From Mycobacterium sp. 852002-50816_SCH5313054-b (GTDB taxonomy: Bacteria; Actinomycetota; Actinomycetes; Mycobacteriales; Mycobacteriaceae), in NCBI RefSeq assembly GCF_001667185.1, contig NZ_LZIC01000067.1:1-64000 (forward strand): a stretch of 64,000 nt of DNA, in the 5' to 3' direction. The notes below the pieces were generated by a model. That model was not told the DNA's origin and made no database searches. It saw only the letters and a program-made list of their open reading frames with translations. Every line of letters starts with the position of its first letter. Position 1 is the stretch's first letter. Position numbers and translations under genes: made by a program. This document shows positions 20,338 through 30,982 of the stretch, one piece after another.

Positions 20338-21891
20338 CTACTTACGGCGGCGGCCGGTGCCGAAAACCGCTTTCACCGCTTCACGTATCGCCGTATTGAT
20401 GCCGCTTTTCACGGTCGGGTTGTTCAGCACGTCCTCCCACACGGCGGGGCCCTTTTGTTCCGCCGGCTCGGCCGGCGCCGGCATCGGCGGGGGCACGGAG
20501 TCCGCCGGCACCGGCGGATAGTCGGACTGGGCCTGTGGAACTTGCGGTGCGGCCTGGGGCTGCGCCGGTTGTTCAACCGTTCGACCGTACTTCGCCTGCA
20601 GCGGACTCGATTTCGCCGCGGCGGTGATCGCGTCGGTGCCGATCGAGGCCATCAGCGACCGGGGCACCCGCATGCGGGTCCACGCGACGGGCGTCGGTGC
20701 GCCCTTCTCGGACAGCACGGTGACGACGGCCTCGCCGATCCCCAGCGAGGTCAGCGCCGACTCCAGGTCGTACACATCGGTTTTCGGGTAGGTGCGGACG
20801 GTCTTGGACAGCGCCGCCTGGTCGTCGGGCGTGAACGCCCGCAGCGCGTGCTGCACGCGCGCACCCAGCTGGGAGAGCACGTCATTTGGTATATCCGTGG
20901 GTAGCTGGGTGCAGAAAAAGACCCCGACGCCTTTGGAGCGGATCAGCTTGACGGTCTGTTCGACCTGATCGAGGAAGGCCTTGGACGCGTCGGCGAACAA
21001 CAGGTGCGCCTCGTCGAAGAAGAACACCAGCTTGGGCCTGTCGACGTCACCGACCTCGGGCAACCTGGCGTACAGGTCGGCGAGCAGCCACATCAGGAAG
21101 GTGGAGAAGATGACGGGACGCACTGACTGACCGCTGAATTCGAGCAGCGAGATAATCCCCTGCCCACCGTCATTGACACGCAAGAGGTCTTGGGGATCGA
21201 GCTTCGGCTCACCGAAGAACGTGTCCCCGCCCTCGCCGGCCAGGTTGACCAGCGCCCGCAGAATAACCCCCGCCGTCGTCGACGACACTCCGCCCAGATC
21301 CTTGAGATCGGCCTTACCCTCGTCGCTGGCCAAGTGGCTGATGACGGCGCGCAGATCGTTCAAAGTGACCAGCGGATGGTTACCTTGTTGGGCCCAATGA
21401 AAGATTAACCCCAGTGTCGATTCCTGAGTGGCGTTGAGCCCCAACACCTTCGACAGCAGGACCGGGCCGAAGCTGGCCACGGTCGCGCGCACCGGCACGC
21501 CCACTCCTTCGGTGCCCAGCGACAAGAACTCCACGGGGAACCCCGTCGCCTCCCAGCTGTCGCCGGTGTCTTTCGCGCGCGCGGCGGTCTTGTCGTTGGC
21601 CTCCCCGGGCCGGGCCAGGCCGGACAGGTCGCCCTTCACGTCGGCCATCAGCACCGCCACGCCCGCGGCGCTGAGCTGTTCGGCGATCAATTGCAGCGTC
21701 TTGGTCTTGCCGGTTCCCGTGGCGCCGGCCACCAGGCCGTGCCGGTTGATGGTCGCCAGCGGGATGCGGATCTGTGCGGTCGGGTCGGCCACGCCGTCGA
21801 CGACGACCGTGCCCAATTCCAGCGCCTGGCCTTCGACGGCATAGCCGTTCGCGATTCGCTGTGCGGGTGTCGCCGCTGATTCGGTGGTCAT
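20338..21891 (-). CDS. HerA-like/DUF853 P-loop ATPase
   Basis: A 517-residue cytoplasmic ATPase corresponding to Rv2510c. Walker A is GATGTGKTK (about 55-63), and Walker B is [12 protein letters not shown] around residue 290. The later [20 protein letters not shown] segment matches the DUF853/HerA-type helicase family. A proline-rich low-complexity tract lies near residues 440-485, before a short C-terminal helix. The family is distantly related to DNA translocases; its mycobacterial role is unknown. It is divergent from orn. Confidence 0.9.
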   Translation of the reverse strand: MTTESAATPAQRIANGYAVEGQALELGTVVVDGVADPTAQIRIPLATINRHGLVAGATGTGKTKTLQLIAEQLSAAGVAVLMADVKGDLSGLARPGEANDKTAARAKDTGDSWEATGFPVEFLSLGTEGVGVPVRATVASFGPVLLSKVLGLNATQESTLGLIFHWAQQGNHPLVTLNDLRAVISHLASDEGKADLKDLGGVSSTTAGVILRALVNLAGEGGDTFFGEPKLDPQDLLRVNDGGQGIISLLEFSGQSVRPVIFSTFLMWLLADLYARLPEVGDVDRPKLVFFFDEAHLLFADASKAFLDQVEQTVKLIRSKGVGVFFCTQLPTDIPNDVLSQLGARVQHALRAFTPDDQAALSKTVRTYPKTDVYDLESALTSLGIGEAVVTVLSEKGAPTPVAWTRMRVPRSLMASIGTDAITAAAKSSPLQAKYGRTVEQPAQPQAAPQVPQAQSDYPPVPADSVPPPMPAPAEPAEQKGPAVWEDVLNNPTVKSGINTAIREAVKAVFGTGRRRK

Positions 21892-21992
21892 CGTGCTCGC
21901 CCCTCTTCCCCAGTCGCAACGCTCACACTACTTCCCCAGGCCAGGCGGGGGCAGGGCTCGCGCAGGCCGGACGCCCGCATACGCTGAGCGCT

Positions 21993-22640
21993 GTGCGCGA
22001 CGAATTGGTGTGGATCGACTGCGAGATGACCGGGCTCGATCTGAGCTCGGACAAGCTGATCGAGATCGCGGTCCTGGTCACCGACGCCGAGCTGAACGTG
22101 CTCGGCGACGGAGTAGACGTGGTGATCCACGCCGACGACGCCGCGCTGTCGTCGATGATCGAGGTTGTCACCGAAATGCACTCGCGCTCGGGGCTGATCG
22201 AGGAGGTCAAGGCCTCCACCGTCGACCTGGCGACCGCCGAGGCGATGGTCCTGGACTACATCACCACGTACGTGAAGCAGCCCAAGACCGCCCCGCTGGC
22301 GGGCAACTCGATCGCCACCGACCGGTCCTTCATCACCCGCGACATGCCAAAGCTGGACTCCTACCTGCATTACCGGATGATCGACGTCAGCTCGATCAAG
22401 GAACTCTGCCGGCGCTGGTACCCGCGGATCTACTACGGCCAGCCGGCCAAGGGCCTCACGCACCGGGCGCTGGCCGACATCCACGAATCCATCCGCGAGC
22501 TGCAGTACTACCGGCGGACCGCGTTCGTGCCCCCGCCGGGGCCGTCCACCAGCGAAATCGAGACCGTGGTCGCCGATCTTGAAGGCCCACAGAACGCCAC
22601 TCGAACAATCGATTCGGACACCGAGGCACCCAACGGCTAG
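21993..22640 (+). CDS. orn: oligoribonuclease
   Basis: 3'-5' exonuclease of 215 residues that clears 2-5 nt RNA and pGpG. All DEDDh elements are visible: D and E in [11 protein letters not shown] in the HYRMIDVSS region, and H and D in [15 protein letters not shown] 21993 gives exactly the length of Rv2511. It is followed after 53 bases by tRNA-His, as in M. tuberculosis. Confidence 0.95.
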   Translation: MRDELVWIDCEMTGLDLSSDKLIEIAVLVTDAELNVLGDGVDVVIHADDAALSSMIEVVTEMHSRSGLIEEVKASTVDLATAEAMVLDYITTYVKQPKTAPLAGNSIATDRSFITRDMPKLDSYLHYRMIDVSSIKELCRRWYPRIYYGQPAKGLTHRALADIHESIRELQYYRRTAFVPPPGPSTSEIETVVADLEGPQNATRTIDSDTEAPNG

Positions 22641-22693
22641 TATCGGTGGTCGCCGCTCGTTGGCCCAGTCATGGATGCCGGCTCGCGGCAATG

Positions 22694-22769
22694 GTGGCTG
22701 TAGTTCAGCTGGTAGAGCACCAGGTTGTGATCCTGGATGTCGCGGGTTCGAGCCCCGTCAGCCACCCCA
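22694..22769 (+). tRNA. tRNA-His (GTG)
   Basis: A full cloverleaf is readable. The acceptor GTGGCTG pairs with CAGCCAC, and anticodon GTG is at 22727-22729 in a CCAGG/CCTGG stem. The T-arm is GCGGGTTCGAGCCCCGT. The 3' CCA is encoded, and the discriminator C is positioned to pair with the upstream G-1 (22693), the identity mark of tRNA-His. Confidence 0.97.
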
Positions 22770-23084
22770 CTGGTCAGCGGACCCTTGGGCCGTCTGTCCC
22801 GGCGCCAGAGGCCGTTTCAGGGTGCAGACAATGCTCCACTCGAAATAGTGGTCCCCTCCGCTGTCATATTCCTTGAACCGGCGGGCGACCTGACTGCGTT
22901 GCACCGAGGAGCCCACGATCTCCCAGCCCTGTTCGCCGTAGGCCTTCGACTGACGACTCGCCTCGTCGATCACGGACGGCAGGGACTCGTTCGTGTAATG
23001 GACGAAACGGGTTTCCCACCGTTGCGGATACCAGTTGCCGTCGGAGGCCAGCCACCACCCCGGCCCGGGCGAAGGAGTGTTCAT
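22758..23084 (-). CDS. small hypothetical protein with a WWLASDGNWYP motif
   Basis: A 108-residue protein with no assigned function. Its N-terminus carries PGWWLASDGNWYPQRW, a tryptophan-rich motif frequent in small actinobacterial envelope proteins and similar to DUF2510-like modules. The middle has a charged region, and no transmembrane segment is seen. ATG 23084 places the motif at the very N-terminus. The last four codons and stop lie within the 3' end of tRNA-His on the opposite strand. Confidence 0.7.
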   Translation of the reverse strand: MNTPSPGPGWWLASDGNWYPQRWETRFVHYTNESLPSVIDEASRQSKAYGEQGWEIVGSSVQRSQVARRFKEYDSGGDHYFEWSIVCTLKRPLAPGQTAQGSADQWGG

Positions 23085-23146
23085 GGGCGGGCACCCTACG
23101 CTATTCAGGTCGCGCTCAAATGAATGAAACGTAACGGGCGTCGTCC

Positions 23147-24346
23147 CTAGCTGATGTTGGCGTTGCCGGCCTTCCACACCGGCCAGGGGACGTTCCAGTC
23201 GCCCAGCCCCTCGGTGCCCGGCAGCGTCGGCCCCACGGTGTGCACGACCTCAACGATGTCGCCGCTCTTGCTGTGGTCGTAATACCACTCCGCGTTGCTG
23301 GGACTCACGTTCAGACACCCGTGGCTGGTATTGGTGTGTCCCTGGGCGCCGACCGACCAGGGCGCGGAATGCACGAACACACCGCTATACGAAAGCTGGG
23401 TGGCCCATTCGACATCGGTGCGATACCCGTTGGGCGAGTTGACCGGAACGCCGTAGGTCGACGAGTCCATGATGATGTGCTTGAACCGCCCACCCACGAT
23501 GTAGAAACCGTTTGCCGTCGGGGCGCTGTCCTTGCCCATCGACGTCGGCATGGTCTTGACGACTTCTCCGTTGACCCGGACCGTCACCATCTTGGTGGTG
23601 TCGTCAGCGGTGGAGATGACCTCGTCGCCAATGGTGAAGTGCGCCTTGACGTTGTCCTCGCCGAACATCCCGTCGCCCAGATCGGCACCGTAGGTGTTGA
23701 CCGCCACGTCGACGGCCGTGCCCGACTTCCAGAAATGCTCTGGGCGCCAACGCACCTCGCGATTGTTCAGCCAGTAGAACGCGCCCTCGACGGGCGGATT
23801 GGTGGTGATGACGATGGCCTTCTGCGCCGCGGCGCGGTCTGCGATGTTCTCGTCGAAGCGGATCGCCACGGGCTCACCGATGCCGACCACCTCGCCGTCA
23901 CCGGGGCTGACGTAGGGCATCGTGAGGTGGGCCGGCGAACTGGTCTGGAAGGTCATCTGGCGGGTCGCGGCGCCGCCCAGCCCCAGCGCCTTCACGTTGA
24001 GCGTGTAGCGCCGGTTATAGCCCAGCTGCTCGGTCGTCGACCAGCGCAGGCCGTCGGGGCTGAGCTGACCGCCGATCGAGCGCCCGTTCTCGTTGACCAG
24101 GGTGACCGACCCGAGCACGCCGTCGGCGACGCTCACCGTCACCGGCGCATCCACGGTGACGCCGACGGCGCCGTCGTTCACCGAGGAGGTCAGCTTGGGA
24201 ACCAGCAGGTCGGCGAACGGCGTGCCCTTGTCGAAGATGACCTTCGCCGGCGCGGCGGTGTGGCTGCTGCTGCAGGCAACACCGGCGACAGCAAACACGA
24301 CCATGGCGGCAACCAGCCACGGTCGGCCTCTGCGCAAAGGCGTCAT
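23147..24346 (-). CDS. ldtB: L,D-transpeptidase lipoprotein
   Basis: Makes 3-3 cross-links in peptidoglycan; corresponds to Rv2518c (LdtMt2). Of 399 residues, the first 25 form a lipoprotein signal ending at the lipobox cysteine C25 (AGVACSSS). Two Ig-like domains follow, then the YkuD catalytic domain with [11 protein letters not shown], where C344 is the nucleophile. The C-terminal tail ([10 protein letters not shown]) is typical of actinobacterial Ldts. ATG 24346 is chosen because the signal peptide starts there. It acts in the periplasm and is a carbapenem target in the family. Confidence 0.95.
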   Translation of the reverse strand: MTPLRRGRPWLVAAMVVFAVAGVACSSSHTAAPAKVIFDKGTPFADLLVPKLTSSVNDGAVGVTVDAPVTVSVADGVLGSVTLVNENGRSIGGQLSPDGLRWSTTEQLGYNRRYTLNVKALGLGGAATRQMTFQTSSPAHLTMPYVSPGDGEVVGIGEPVAIRFDENIADRAAAQKAIVITTNPPVEGAFYWLNNREVRWRPEHFWKSGTAVDVAVNTYGADLGDGMFGEDNVKAHFTIGDEVISTADDTTKMVTVRVNGEVVKTMPTSMGKDSAPTANGFYIVGGRFKHIIMDSSTYGVPVNSPNGYRTDVEWATQLSYSGVFVHSAPWSVGAQGHTNTSHGCLNVSPSNAEWYYDHSKSGDIVEVVHTVGPTLPGTEGLGDWNVPWPVWKAGNANIS

Positions 24347-24466
24347 CAAGTGACCTTCCAAATTCGATCGGCATATTGTGGTCACCGCTGACCAGAAACA
24401 GTGGAAGCATTGTAATGGGTTTTTGGCCGCCCACAATGCGACATCTGCGGGCCCGCTGTCCGGTGG

Positions 24467-25369
24467 CTACGCCGGTTGGCCCGCCGGGTCTCGGCGCCGC
24501 GCCTCGACCCCAGCACGGGTCGCGACGGCCTCGACGCGCGCGAGCTTGACGGTGGCCGCCGTCGCCACCAACCCGGCCGTCACCAGGGCCATAGAACCGG
24601 CGCGACCGGTGTTCAGCGTCTCGCCGAGCACGATGACACCCAGCACCGCGGCCACGACGGGCTGCGACATCTGCAGGGTCGGCATCGACGCGGTCAGGGG
24701 CCCCGCCCGGAACGCCGCCTGGCTCCACACCACGCCGCCCACCGCGGCCAGAATGCACGCGTAGAGCTCGGGAGTGCGGGCCACCGCCCAGCCGCCGTGG
24801 CCGAGCCGCGCGACGACCTCCTTGGTCAGCACGGCAAAGACCCCCCACAGCGACCCTGAGACGAACGCGAACAACGCGGCGGCCAGGGCGCCTCCCCGCG
24901 TGCGGCCGGCTACCGAGCACGCCACCAACAGCGGCGCCAGCACGACGGCCACGGCCACCCAGGTGTCCAGCGATGCGCCGGACCGACCGGCCTGCGGGTT
25001 GCCGACGACGACGATCAGGATGACCGCCGCCGTCAGCAGCCCGGCCCAGATCCACTCCCCAGCAGTCACCGTGCGGTGCCACACCCTGGCATTGACGGGC
25101 AGCGCGAACAGCAGCGACAGCATCAGCAGCGCCTGCACCAGCAGCACCGAACCCCGCCCCAGCGCGGCCGCCTGCAACGCGACGCTCGCCACCAGAAGCA
25201 GCGCGCCCCACCACCACTGCCGGTTGCGCACCAGTTTGGCGAGCAATTCGACGTTGCCGACGGATCCGTCGGTGATGCAGTGGGCCGCCCGTTGCTGCAG
25301 CACGTCACCGGTGGCGATGCACAGCGCGGAAGCCAAGGCCAGCGGGGCGGCGACGTATATGCCGGCCAT
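24467..25369 (-). CDS. EamA/DMT-type multidrug or metabolite transporter
   Basis: A hydrophobic protein of about 300 residues with roughly ten membrane segments arranged as two EamA-like repeats (for example GSVLLVQALLMLSLLFALPV and SQPVVAAVLGVIVLGETLNT). The motif VLGETL in the penultimate helix is typical of the drug/metabolite transporter superfamily. ATG 25369 starts the first helix; the longer open frame to 25417 adds a basic stretch. It is divergent from the Eis-like gene. The substrate is unknown. Confidence 0.85.
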   Translation of the reverse strand: MAGIYVAAPLALASALCIATGDVLQQRAAHCITDGSVGNVELLAKLVRNRQWWWGALLLVASVALQAAALGRGSVLLVQALLMLSLLFALPVNARVWHRTVTAGEWIWAGLLTAAVILIVVVGNPQAGRSGASLDTWVAVAVVLAPLLVACSVAGRTRGGALAAALFAFVSGSLWGVFAVLTKEVVARLGHGGWAVARTPELYACILAAVGGVVWSQAAFRAGPLTASMPTLQMSQPVVAAVLGVIVLGETLNTGRAGSMALVTAGLVATAATVKLARVEAVATRAGVEARRRDPAGQPA

Positions 25370-25572
25370 CACGGGGCCCCTACCAGGGGCAATACGGCGA
25401 CCGGGACGTAGCGACACACCGCGGCGCGGGCAAGCCGTGTGATTCCTCGCAGCATCGCGTATCCCTATACCCGAAAGCGGCGGCTTGAACGCCCCAGGTC
25501 GCCGAAGTTTGGCAATCCGACACCCGGGTATCGAAACCGAAACGGCACCTCAGTAGGTGGATTGGATGAACG

Positions 25573-26820
25573 ATGAACACGACGGACGACGCCATCACGA
25601 TCAGACATCCAACCGAAAATGACTGGCAGGCGGTCTACGAGAATCAGGCCCGCACGTTCGGGGATCCGGTGGACCCGCGCGCCGTGGAAGCCTGGAAACG
25701 CCGGGTCGAACTCGAGGACATCCTGGTCGCCGAGGACGTTTCCGACCCGCAGCATCCGGCCCTGGTGGGCACGTCCATCATCTACCGCGCGCGACTCACC
25801 GTGCCCGGGGGCGGCAGCCTGCGAGCCGCGTGGCTGACGATGATCGCGGTCGCATCAACGCATCAGGGAACCGGAATATGGGCGCAGCTCAGCGCCCAGG
25901 GGCTGGGCAAGCTTTTGGAGCGGGGCTATCCGATCGTCTGTGGCGTCCCGACCCAGACCGCGATGTACGACGGATTCGGCGCCGGCGTGGCGAGCTATGC
26001 GCACTGCTACTCCATCGACCGCCGCTTCGCGAAGCTGCGTGACGCGCCGAGCGGCAACCGCGCGCGGGAAGTCAACGCCGACGAGGCAAGGCGCCTCTTG
26101 CCCGAGATCTACCAACGATGGTGCGCGGTAACCAATGGCGCGGTGGAACGCGACGACGCTTGGTGGGCCGACTTTTTGGAGGACAGGCCCACGCAGCGCG
26201 GCAGCGGATCCGCGCTGAACTTCACGATCCATCCGGACGGCTTCCTGGCGTATCGAGTCATCGGTGCGGGCAAGCACGCGTTCCGACCGCCGTTCGGCTC
26301 TGTGATCGTCGAGGACTTCTTCGCCATCACGGACGAGGCTCACACCGAGCTGCTGCAGACCCTCCTGGCTTTGGAGATGTTCGACAACATCGAGATCGAC
26401 GTCCCAGTCGACGATCCGCTGCCGCTCAAGCTGCGTGACCAACGGACGGCGCACACCACCGGGATGAGCGATTTTCTGTGGGTACGGATCAACGACGTGC
26501 CCGAAGTGCTTGGTGCGCGGGTGTACGCGGCCGACACCGACGTAGTGCTCGACGTCACAGACCCGCTCAACCTCGCCGGCGGACGGTTTCTGCTTCAGAC
26601 CCGCGACGGTACCGGCAAATGCACGCCGCACGAGCCTCACCAAGGTCCCGCGGACGTCGAAATCGGCCTGGCCGAATTGGCAACGCTCTATATGGGTGCA
26701 CACCCCGCGTCCCAACTGTTGCGAGCCGACCGCATCACCGAGCTGCGCCCGGGCGCGCTACGCGACCTGGATGCCGCGTTCACGACCGAGCGGGCGCCCT
26801 ACTGCGGGACCCTTTTTTGA
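25573..26820 (+). CDS. Eis-like GNAT N-acetyltransferase
   Basis: A 415-residue protein with Eis architecture. An N-terminal GNAT domain carries the acetyl-CoA segment VASTHQGTGIWAQL. A second GNAT-like half follows, then a sterol-carrier-like C-terminal domain. The chain ends in PYCGTLF, so the terminal carboxylate used as a catalytic group in Eis is preserved. Eis enzymes acetylate multiple amines, such as aminoglycosides and host or bacterial protein lysines. The true eis locus (Rv2416c) is elsewhere in M. tuberculosis, so this is likely a paralogue. It lies just before tRNA-Lys. Confidence 0.9.
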   Translation: MNTTDDAITIRHPTENDWQAVYENQARTFGDPVDPRAVEAWKRRVELEDILVAEDVSDPQHPALVGTSIIYRARLTVPGGGSLRAAWLTMIAVASTHQGTGIWAQLSAQGLGKLLERGYPIVCGVPTQTAMYDGFGAGVASYAHCYSIDRRFAKLRDAPSGNRAREVNADEARRLLPEIYQRWCAVTNGAVERDDAWWADFLEDRPTQRGSGSALNFTIHPDGFLAYRVIGAGKHAFRPPFGSVIVEDFFAITDEAHTELLQTLLALEMFDNIEIDVPVDDPLPLKLRDQRTAHTTGMSDFLWVRINDVPEVLGARVYAADTDVVLDVTDPLNLAGGRFLLQTRDGTGKCTPHEPHQGPADVEIGLAELATLYMGAHPASQLLRADRITELRPGALRDLDAAFTTERAPYCGTLF

Positions 26821-26932
26821 CGTCCCCGCACAGAAATCGCTCTCCGCTCGCCAGCTATCCTGGAAAACATCGGGATTTCGCTGCGCGGCAGGACGCCTGT
26901 TATTGTCGCGTACGCGGTCTCGGCCGTACACG

Positions 26933-27005
<73 letters not shown>

Positions 27006-27079
27006 CTCGCACTTGAACTGGCGCAGCTCGACGGCGCGCCCCAATCTGTAGATCGGCGTGCGGCGTCCTCTGCAGCGTG

Positions 27080-30013
27080 CTACGTATGCCGATCCAGCGG
27101 GACCGCGTGTCGCGGCTGATGCAGCAGGGCACGAACCAGCGGGCGCGGCCCGACGGACCGAAGCATCTGGCTGGCCGGGCGGACCCGTACCCGCTTCGGC
27201 CACCAGAACCAGCGTCCCATCACCGTCATGATCGACGGCGTGATGAGCGATCGCACGACGAAGGTGTCGAACAGGAGGCCGATGCCGATCGTCGTGCCGA
27301 ATTGGCCGATCGCCCGAAGATCGCTGGTGATCATCGTGGCCATGGTGACGGCGAACACGACACCGGCGGCGGTCACCACCGGGCCGGTCACACCCATGCC
27401 GCGGATGAGCCCCGTTTTCAGGCCGGCCCCGATCTCCTCCTCGATCCGGGACACCAGCATCAGGTTGTAGTCGGATCCCACCGCCAAGAGCACGATCAGC
27501 GCGAATTCGGTTGCCACCCAGTGCAACTGGAAATCACCAAGGTGCTGCCAGATAAGTGTCGAGAACCCGAAGGCGGCTCCCAGCGACATCACAATGGTGC
27601 CGACGATGACACCCGCTGCTACCAGAGCGCGGGTGACGAGCACCATGATGATGAAGATGAGCACGATCGAGGCCACCGCGGCGATCATGAGGTCGTACTT
27701 GGCGCCGTTGGCGATGTCGTAAAACGTTGCCGCCGTGCCGCCGAGGTAGATGTCGGCGTTCTCCAGCGAGGTGAGTTTCAGCGCCTCCTTGGCCGCCTTG
27801 CGCTCCTGGTCGACGGACGCGATCCCCTCGGTCGTCGCCGGATCCACGGTGTGGGTGATGATGAAGCGAGCCGCCTTGCCGTCCGGCGACACCATCAAGC
27901 TCAACCCCAGCTGGAAGTCTGGGTTCTGGAAGATCTCGGGCGGCAGGTAGAAGAGGCTCTCCACCTGAGAGTCGTTGAAGGACTTGCCCATTACGGCATT
28001 CGTATCGGTCAGCCGGTCGAACTGGTCGATCAGACTGTCGAACGTGCTGTAGATGGTCAACGTCGTATCCCGGATGGACTTCGAGACAGCGATATTCTCG
28101 GGGATAATCGCCAACAATTCGCGCGTGGCCTTGGCGGTGTTGGTGAGGTCGCTGGTGAGTGAGTGGAACTTATCAGCCAGCTGATCGAATCCGTCCAGCG
28201 CATCGAAGAGCGATCGTAGCGACCAGCAGATCGGGATGTCGTAGCAGTGCTTCTCCCAGTAGAAGTAACTGCGAATCGGTCTCCAGAAGTCGTCGAAATC
28301 CGCGATGTGGTCCCGGATCTCGTCCGTGATGGCCGCCGTCTCGCCTGTGGTTTTCGAGCTGTCGTCCGCGGCGTTCGCGAGCTTCTGGGTCACCTCGTAC
28401 TGGCGCTCCAATAGGGCGATCTGTGTGTCGAGGAAACCGGTGATCTTCTTTATGTCGGCGACTCGGTCCTTCAGGTAGTTCAGATTGCTGCGGATCGGCG
28501 CGGTTTGCACACTGAGCTGGAACGGAATGGATCCATCTTGAATTGGGGGACCAAGGGGTCTGGTGATGCTCTGCACCCGTTCGATGCCGGGCACGTGGAA
28601 GATGGCGCTGGCAACCTTGTCCAGGACGAGCATGTCTCTGGGGTTACGTAGATCGTGGTCCGATTCGATCATCAGCAGGTCCGGGTTCAAACGGGCCTGG
28701 GTGAAGTGTTGATCGGCCGCGTTGTAGGCCTTTACTGACGAAGCGCTCTGCGGCAGGTAGTACAGGTCGTTGTAGCGCGGGTTGAAGCCCATCAGGCCGA
28801 TGGCGCCAACGATCGCGAGGATGACGGAAATAGCGAGGATGGGCGCCGGCCACCGCACGATGGCCGTCGCCAGACGGCGCCAGCGTGTGTAGTTGAACTC
28901 GCGCTTCGGATCGAACAAGCCGAAGCCGCTTGCGAACACGATCAGCGCCGGCGTCAGCGTGACCCCGGCGGCCACCACTACCAGCAGACCGACTGCGCAC
29001 GGAAACGCCAGCGAACTGAAGTAGGGCAGCCGAGTGAATTTCAGACAGGCCAGCGCCCCGACGATTGTCAGACCCGAACCGAGCACCACCTTAGTGACAC
29101 CGGCGAAGGTGTCGTAGTACGCGGCTTCGCGGTCCAGCCCCCGCTCGCGGCCCTCCTGGTAGCGGCCGACCATGAATATCGCGTAGTCGGTGCCTGCCGC
29201 GATGGCCAGTGCCGTGAGCAAGTTGACGGCGAATGTCGACAGCCCCATGATGCCGGTGTCGCCCAGCAGCGCCACCACGCCGCGGCCGGTGGCCAGCCCG
29301 ACGAACAGGATGACCATCGTCAGCAGCACCGTGCCGATAGATCGATAGACGAACATCAGCATGATCGCGATGATGATGATGGTGATGATCGTCATCTTGG
29401 CCAGGCTCGCGTCGCCGACAACGATCACGTCGCTGGTCAGGGCTCCCTGACCGGCAACGTAGGCCTTCACTCCCGGTGGCGGCGTCGAATCCGCGACGAT
29501 CTTGCGAACCGCGGCGACGGACTTGCCGCCGTCGGCCCCGCCCTGGTCACCGCGCAGGTTGACCTGGACGTAGGCGGCTTTGTGATCGTAGCTTTCGACA
29601 CCCGACGCCGTGAATCGTTGCCCCCAGAAATTCAGCGCGTGCTCAACGTGCTTGTCCTGCTTGAGCTTTGTGACCAGATCGTCGTAATACCGGTGCGCGT
29701 CTTGGCCGAGCGGTTTGTCACCGACCAGGGTCACCAGGACGAGGTTGTCGGAGTCGTACTCCTTGAACTTCTCCCCGATGTGCTTCATCCCGGTCACGGA
29801 AGGCGCGTCGGATGGCGACAGCGGCACCGAGACCTCCTCGGCAACCTTCTCCAACTGCGGGACGAAGACGTTGACGCCGACCGCGATCAGCAGCCAGAAC
29901 ACGACGATCGGTAGCGCCAGGACGCGGATGGTGCGGGCCAGCCGGGGCTTGCGCTCGACTTCGGTGCGCTGCGCGACCGGGATTTCGTCCGTATCGCTGG
30001 TGTCGTCGGTCAC
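27080..30013 (-). CDS. MmpL-family RND lipid transporter
   Basis: A 977-residue inner-membrane exporter of the mycobacterial RND family. It has 12 expected transmembrane helices and two large periplasmic loops, including a long helical insertion at about 530-680. Both proton-relay pairs are present: D276-Y277 in GTDYAIF and D848-Y849 in GSDYNLM. Length and domain order match MmpL2/4/5-type proteins that work with an MmpS. The start overlaps the mmpS stop (GTGA). It lies inside the tRNA-Lys islet. The cargo (siderophore, GPL-like or other lipid) cannot be told from sequence. Confidence 0.93.
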   Translation of the reverse strand: MTDDTSDTDEIPVAQRTEVERKPRLARTIRVLALPIVVFWLLIAVGVNVFVPQLEKVAEEVSVPLSPSDAPSVTGMKHIGEKFKEYDSDNLVLVTLVGDKPLGQDAHRYYDDLVTKLKQDKHVEHALNFWGQRFTASGVESYDHKAAYVQVNLRGDQGGADGGKSVAAVRKIVADSTPPPGVKAYVAGQGALTSDVIVVGDASLAKMTIITIIIIAIMLMFVYRSIGTVLLTMVILFVGLATGRGVVALLGDTGIMGLSTFAVNLLTALAIAAGTDYAIFMVGRYQEGRERGLDREAAYYDTFAGVTKVVLGSGLTIVGALACLKFTRLPYFSSLAFPCAVGLLVVVAAGVTLTPALIVFASGFGLFDPKREFNYTRWRRLATAIVRWPAPILAISVILAIVGAIGLMGFNPRYNDLYYLPQSASSVKAYNAADQHFTQARLNPDLLMIESDHDLRNPRDMLVLDKVASAIFHVPGIERVQSITRPLGPPIQDGSIPFQLSVQTAPIRSNLNYLKDRVADIKKITGFLDTQIALLERQYEVTQKLANAADDSSKTTGETAAITDEIRDHIADFDDFWRPIRSYFYWEKHCYDIPICWSLRSLFDALDGFDQLADKFHSLTSDLTNTAKATRELLAIIPENIAVSKSIRDTTLTIYSTFDSLIDQFDRLTDTNAVMGKSFNDSQVESLFYLPPEIFQNPDFQLGLSLMVSPDGKAARFIITHTVDPATTEGIASVDQERKAAKEALKLTSLENADIYLGGTAATFYDIANGAKYDLMIAAVASIVLIFIIMVLVTRALVAAGVIVGTIVMSLGAAFGFSTLIWQHLGDFQLHWVATEFALIVLLAVGSDYNLMLVSRIEEEIGAGLKTGLIRGMGVTGPVVTAAGVVFAVTMATMITSDLRAIGQFGTTIGIGLLFDTFVVRSLITPSIMTVMGRWFWWPKRVRVRPASQMLRSVGPRPLVRALLHQPRHAVPLDRHT

Positions 30014-30468
30014 GCGGATTTGTCCAAGCAGGAAACCTGGGCGTCACGCGTGTCGACCTGTTGTTGATCGACCAATTTGCCGTCGACGGTGATCCGGCAG
30101 CCGATAGACGGGCTGTCACCTTGGGCGACGACGTAGGCGAAGATCCCCGGCATCTCGGCGACGATCGTCGTCGACCACGGCAACGTGGTGAAGCTGGCCT
30201 TTTGCGGTAGTGACTCCGCATCCATCCAGTTGACGACGCCCGTCGTCCCGGGCGGTCCCAGGATTTCGTAGACCGCGGTCTTGGCTGCGTACGGGGGCGT
30301 CGCATCCCGAGGATCGGGCTTGGGCAGCCCAGGTCCTGGGAAGACGCCGTTGAGTCGGCCCACCGCAATTCCGCCGATGATCAGTGCCACGACGACCACC
30401 AGCGGAACCCATGCCCGCTTGAGAAGCGCCAACACCGTCCCCCCGATCAGGATGCGCGACGGGCTCAT
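30010..30468 (-). CDS. MmpS-family accessory protein
   Basis: A 152-residue partner of the adjacent MmpL. One N-terminal helix at about residues 18-36 anchors a periplasmic beta-sandwich with the MmpS landmarks YEILGP, LPWSTTI, GCRITVDG and a late cysteine (SCLDKSA). The two cysteines could form the usual disulfide. Translational coupling to mmpL indicates one transport unit. Confidence 0.92.
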   Translation of the reverse strand: MSPSRILIGGTVLALLKRAWVPLVVVVALIIGGIAVGRLNGVFPGPGLPKPDPRDATPPYAAKTAVYEILGPPGTTGVVNWMDAESLPQKASFTTLPWSTTIVAEMPGIFAYVVAQGDSPSIGCRITVDGKLVDQQQVDTRDAQVSCLDKSA

Positions 30469-30982
30469 TGTTTAGGCACCTCTTCGCCCGCGCCACCGCT
30501 AGCCAACGCCATCGCCGCCGAGTTCATTCCTTGCGCGGGGCGCCGTCGCCTCGCTGCCGCGCGCCCGCCCGAGCGGCAAGCGCACCCGCCTGCCCCGTTT
30601 GCTGGGCGGCGACGTTGCGCCAGGGCGGGTTGCGTGCGCTCGGACAGCACTGGACGACCCTTAACAGAGGAGACGTACGACAGTGTTGTCAGGCGAAAAT
30701 CCCTCGAAGGCGGCTGTTTGAGAAGGGGCATGAAGCGTTATGCACTACAAGCGGTTTGGCTGCCGAGGCGCTGATTTTCTGTCCGTTGGCCTCATGGCCG
30801 CCGGTCGCATTGAGATGGGCCGTGCGATCGTGTCGACCGACGGCGACAGCGAGGAACGAAGAAGCTGAATTAGTTTTGTCAAATAATTGATTCGCTGGCG
30901 TGAACCTTTCGCGAGACACCGACTGTTCGCCACCGTTCTGAAACCAGCGAGGATTCGGGGCCATGGCGCGTACGCTGACCAC
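30469..30982. other. non-coding stretch upstream of mmpS
   Basis: No convincing gene: open frames here lack ribosome-binding sites, known domains and mycobacterial codon bias. The right half (30730-30980) is noticeably poorer in G+C than the flanks. It contains an A+T-rich run (TTTTGTCAAATAATTGATT, about 30871-30889). It probably holds the mmpS promoter and decayed islet DNA. Confidence 0.6.

Noticed and set aside
30468..30890. A 140-codon plus-strand open frame in the mmpS upstream region
   Set aside because: No ribosome-binding site, no family resemblance, and unusual amino-acid composition; treated as non-coding.
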